Below are positions 60,609 through 64,000 of a stretch of 64,000 nucleotides of DNA, one piece after another. How positions within the stretch are numbered: position 1 is the stretch's first letter; each line of letters opens with the position of its first letter. Source of the stretch: Diphasiastrum complanatum. Taxonomy: Eukaryota; Streptophyta; Lycopodiopsida; Lycopodiales; Lycopodiaceae. The notes beneath the pieces are model-generated. The model was not told the origin of the DNA. It made no database searches and saw nothing but the letters and a program-made list of their open reading frames with translations. The stretch is taken from assembly GCA_029204225.1 (NCBI GenBank), contig CM055102.1, positions 27,811,345-27,875,344 of the forward strand, written 5' to 3'. Position numbers and translations under genes: made by a program.

Positions 60609-60845
60609 AAGGTTCTAACCAACAATTACGGGTATGGGTATTAAAATATTGACACCCAAAACCTACAATTTCTAATAACTATTCAATATATCCAACGGAT
60701 ATGGATAAATGGCACTACCCAACCAATACCTACCAATCCCTGGTTAATGCCCCTCCAAAATGAATAACCGAACGCATAACCGGAACCTCGCATTTTTCCG
60801 AGTTAGCAATACCCATAATCGTTAATTATAAGATTCCAAAATTTT
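60609..60845. repeat. GGGTATGGGTATT inverted-array element (candidate MITE)
   Basis: Near the left, AATTACGGGTATGGGTATT; near the right, on the minus strand, AATTAACGATTATGGGTATT. Between them ACCCAACCAATACC and similar words recur. No clear 8-bp target duplication. Confidence 0.4.
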
Positions 60846-61768
60846 TATATGCCATTACCTAGCCGTTATCACAAAAAGTCAATGCCCACCCAACACTAGT
60901 CAAAACCCTTAAAAAATACTTAAATAGAGTCAGCAGTGTTTGAAACCTTTCAAACCTTATGAGTTTCACACATTTCAAACATTTGAATGATACACAAATT
61001 GTACAACATAGATGTATTTGGGAACTTTCCGAAAAAAGCCATATCAAAATTCTGATTTCAATCAATCCTACAAGGGTGGTTAGAATCACAATTCTTTGTG
61101 AAAATGAACATACCAACGCCCACAAGCATGTGCATGCAGGTGCAGACACATCCATAAACACATGTAGATGGGCAAAGGAGTCCATTATCTTTGTGACAAA
61201 AACACACGCTTTGAAAATGCAAATTTGCATCAACGAAATGTGGAAAAAGCAATCCATGCATTCAACAAAATGATGACTCCCTTTCTAAGAAATATATGAA
61301 ATCTTACCCTTATTTTACTAAAAAGATAAAATGAACTTTGCAAAACCCAAGTCCTATCTGTATCAAACAATTCAAAAAATATACTCTTGCACATGCAACT
61401 GACCTAACATCAAATCGTTTTCAAATAAAAGCAAGTTTAGCATCAGATTTCAAACCTCCAAGATTGTGTAGATTGGAACGGGACTTGTCCCATCCACCGC
61501 AAGACCTCTCAACAAGGAATTATGTCTTCGACCATAAGCCAAAAGAATATGACCAGACGTGGGCGAAAACTGTAACAAGCCATAGCAAAGAAAATTTATG
61601 TTAGTTTGTTCCTTGTGCATTCATATCTTATTGTTTATAAAACATCAATGAGTAATCGGGTACAATAGATGAAAAAGCATAACTGAATCTAGTAGAAGAG
61701 GAGGATCAAGTTCAAAAATTCCAACAAATCTCAGCTCTTTAGGTTTTGAATCAATTATATATTGGAAT
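60846..61768. other. Non-coding, no feature recognised
   Basis: Complementary short frames on both strands only. Confidence 0.4.
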
Positions 61769-61803
61769 CTTAGTTGCCCGTTCCCGTTCCGGTTCCTGTT
61801 CCC
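61769..61803 (+). repeat. hAT-like terminus with CCCGTTCC array
   Basis: CTTAGTTGCCCGTTCCCGTTCC: the first bases fit the CATAGTTGC style, followed by four CCGTTCC-type words. Confidence 0.45.
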
Positions 61804-61902
61804 GTTCTGTCTATTAACTCTCAGAATATGGTTTTTTTTGCCGTATTAAAAGAAAACGTATATTTTTTATTTTTTTGGGAGTCCTAAGATATAGATATAG
61901 AT

Positions 61903-61968
61903 CATAGGTCCCGCGGTACTGGGTACCGCGGATCCCGGTACCGCGGGACCGTACTGGTACCGCAATAC
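61903..61968 (+). repeat. GGTACCGCGG array, likely 5' end of the hAT element
   Basis: It opens CATAGGTCCCGCGG and repeats GGTACCGCGG and GGTACTGG words in both orientations. It lies about 0.4 kb before the transposase, where hAT elements carry subterminal binding repeats. Confidence 0.55.
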
Positions 61969-62280
61969 CATGATATAATAATATTTTAATATTTTATTAA
62001 TTTTTTTTTGACCTAAATCTACCCGCCCCCCTCGCATCTTCTCTGAAATGTTTTTGCGCCCTCGTTGCCCTGCCTTCGCTGTTGTTTTTGCCTGCCTGCC
62101 TTCGCTACCTTGCGTCACCCTTCGCCCACGCAACGCCCTGCCTTGCATCTGATTTGCTTCGCCCTGCCTTCTCCCATTTTCAGCGTCTCTCCAACAATGA
62201 ACCCTGCTGTTTTTTTTCCAGTTTTCCATCCTTCCAGCTTTAGCTTCATCTGCATTTTTTCCCTAGTTTTCTCCATCACA

Positions 62281-63495
62281 ATGGTGCAATCCGACCTTCC
62301 GGTCTGTGGGACGAGGTGGACGTTGTCAGGCGGGTTGCCGACAAGACCAACAAGACCGGTCAGAAGGTCGTGCGTTGCCGATACTGCCTAGTCGAATTTG
62401 TTGCGTCCCTCACTCGCCTTAAAGGCCACCTGCTCAGTCCACGCACCAAAAATGGTGGCACCTTAAATGTTGCCCCTTGTGGCAGCATGTCCGTCCCCGA
62501 CAGGCAGCGACTACTGGACACCTACAGGACACGTCTTGTGGCGAGGGAGAACACCATTTCGGAGGGCGTTCTCAGGTTTTTCACCGCTCCTTATGTGGCT
62601 GACCCAGAGTTGTTGCCTGCTTGGCTCTGGCACGCACGAGGAGAGGGAGTGCATCCTCGTCCCGTCCCCTTGCCCCTCATCCCCCTCAGACAGTTCTGCC
62701 ACACGCACCCCCATTTGCACCCATTCCGGTTGATCTCGTCCCCTCGCGTCCGCCAGTTGCCACTACAGTTCCACCACCACGTCCTGTTGCTCGCATGCCC
62801 CGGGTTTACGATTTTCTCATGGACTCTCCGCCACCTGAGCAGGCCCAGGATGCTACTGACGAGGCCTTCGAGGATGTTGAGGAGATCCCTTCCTCCCTCC
62901 CTTCCCATCCGGATGACGTCCTTAGCCAGCAGTTTTCGTATCCCATGCCAGATGTTGCCCTTCCAGTGTACCCCACTTATGTTGTTGCACACATCCCTGC
63001 CAATGCATCCCACTCTCCCCATTCCACGTCTACAGCCGATGCATCCACTAGTGCCCAGCCTATCGCGTCATCATCCATTCCCGTCACGGTTGGTGCACCA
63101 TGTTGGAGGTCCACCACCCGTCGTCCACCAGGGAGAGCCCTTGTGCAGCAGACCATTCGCGACGCGCATCAGCCGCACATGGATAGAGAGGCCACACATG
63201 TCGTGGCCAGTTTGATTTATGAGCTGAACCTACCTTTTGCCATCACCGATTCTGAGCCCTTCAGAAGGGCATTCCGCCTTGCACAATCCCTAGTTCAGAG
63301 GTTGTCCGCACACACATGCTGAGAGACAGGGTCGAGTCCTTGTCTAGAGAGATGGAGCCTCTACGCCGCCACTGGGCCACATATGGATGCAGCATCATGT
63401 CCGATGGCTGGACTGATGTCAGGAGGAGGCCGATCCTCAACATCTTGGTCTCCAGCTGCATGGGTACACAGTTTTTGAGCCGTGGATTGCAGTAG
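62281..63495 (+). pseudogene. hAT-family transposase, N-terminal half (BED finger, DUF659)
   Basis: LWDEVDVVRRVADKTNKTG leads into VVRCRYCLVEFVASLTRLKG, a BED zinc finger (C-x2-C followed by a downstream His) that binds transposon ends. A Pro/Ser-rich linker follows after a shift near 62620. After another shift near 63300, MLRDRVESLSREMEPLRRHW and CSIMSDGWTDVRRRPILN carry the D-G-W-T-D signature of the DUF659 region with the first catalytic Asp. The element is cut after MGTQFL near 63475, where an unrelated LTR begins; the stop is at 63493. The rest of the RNase H-like core and the hATC dimerisation domain are absent. Confidence 0.8.
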
Positions 63496-63507
63496 AGGGG
63501 GGAGAGT

Positions 63508-63756
63508 TGTTAGAATTACTATTCATGGGCAATGACACTTTGTTATTTATAGACATACTTGAAATGTGTGCCTTAAGTCAAGTTTAATATAGTTTGGGCC
63601 CCATCCCAATGTGAAATGGGCTGAGGTCTTTTATGAAGAGGTGTAACCTCTACCTCTCTCTCACGTACTCACTCTCATATAGTGTGCAAGTTTTAGGGAA
63701 TAAAGCAATGGTGTTCTCTCTCTCTCCTCTTGTGCTATGTGAATGCATATGTGCAT
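63508..63756 (+). repeat. Putative LTR cutting the hAT element
   Basis: A purine tract AGAGGGGGGAGAG directly precedes TGTTAGAATTAC, the usual opening of a copia LTR. GTGCATCA at the end gives TG...CA. A TATA-like CATATAG lies near 63677. No second copy is in the window. Confidence 0.45.
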
Positions 63757-63870
63757 CAAGGTTCCATCGAATCGCGGTTCGAACTGCCTTTTACGGTTCA
63801 AACCATCGAATCGTTCGGACCCGGTTCGAACCGTTCAAATCGTTCAAACCGTCTGGCCCTAAAACGATTC
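63757..63870 (+). repeat. GTTCGAACC/GAATCG array
   Basis: It follows CAAGGTTCC with ATCGAATCGCGGTTCGAAC, then repeated GGTTCAAACC and CGTTCAAACCG words: another hAT-like subterminal array. Confidence 0.5.
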
Positions 63871-63903
63871 CAATTCCCATCGGCCCTCACGATTCTGTTT
63901 GTG

Positions 63904-63906
<3 letters not shown>

Positions 63907-64000
<94 letters not shown>
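63907..64000. repeat. (GA)n followed by a 66-base G run
   Basis: GA to 63934, then only G to the end of the window. A pure G run of this length is unusual in plant DNA and may be a base-calling or assembly artefact. Confidence 0.95.

Noticed and set aside
60859-61273. 132- and 104-codon frames on opposite strands
   Set aside because: Mutually complementary frames without domains or codon bias; chance openness.
62591-63022. 143-codon minus-strand frame
   Set aside because: Antisense shadow of the GC-rich hAT transposase linker.

Overview
This is plant nuclear DNA, almost certainly from an angiosperm with a repeat-rich genome. The evidence is spliced genes with GT-AG introns, Ty1/copia and Ty3/gypsy retrotransposons primed by initiator tRNA-Met, hAT-type DNA transposons, tRNA-derived SINE-like repeats and long GA/CT microsatellites. 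The species cannot be told from the sequence. Nothing suggests bacterial or organellar DNA.

Only two host genes can be reconstructed, both on the minus strand. The first (8822-17297) is a complete three-exon ATL-type RING-H2 E3 ubiquitin ligase of 229 codons. Its splice phases agree, and its second intron is 7.6 kb and filled with repeats. The second (37902-40012) is the last two exons of a WD40-type protein, probably of the plant AMBRA1-like/DWD group. Its upstream exons are not visible; the next 13 kb is nested retrotransposon. A third, broken gene fragment that still has introns (about 27005-28148, plus strand) lies between two copies of one copia LTR and was not recognised.

The rest is a layered transposon landscape. 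1-3536 is the 3' part of a copia element. 21.7-22.3 kb and 23.5-24.3 kb are gypsy integrase and gag relics. 24.3-26.1 kb is a copia 5' LTR, primer site and gag. 26.1-28.9 kb is a minus-strand copia remnant enclosing the gene fragment. At 40.7-48.2 kb, copia E is interrupted by copia D, whose gag zinc knuckle is in turn interrupted by a solo LTR with a 5-bp target duplication. 49.2-53.1 kb is a degenerate minus-strand gypsy with several zinc knuckles and no recognisable reverse transcriptase. 53976-58184 is a young gypsy chromovirus with 451-bp LTRs differing at two positions, a perfect GGGTA target duplication and non-canonical AG...CT LTR ends, but it has lost everything between gag and RNase H. 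59.1-59.7 kb is a LINE reverse-transcriptase relic. 61.9-63.5 kb carries a broken hAT transposase.

The most distinctive signal is a scattered set of short hAT-like elements. They share termini close to CATAGTTGCA, some have 8-bp target duplications (best at 33900-34828 and 12818-13065), and each carries just inside its end an array of a short GC-containing word that differs from element to element. The window ends in 66 consecutive G residues, probably a sequencing or assembly artefact.
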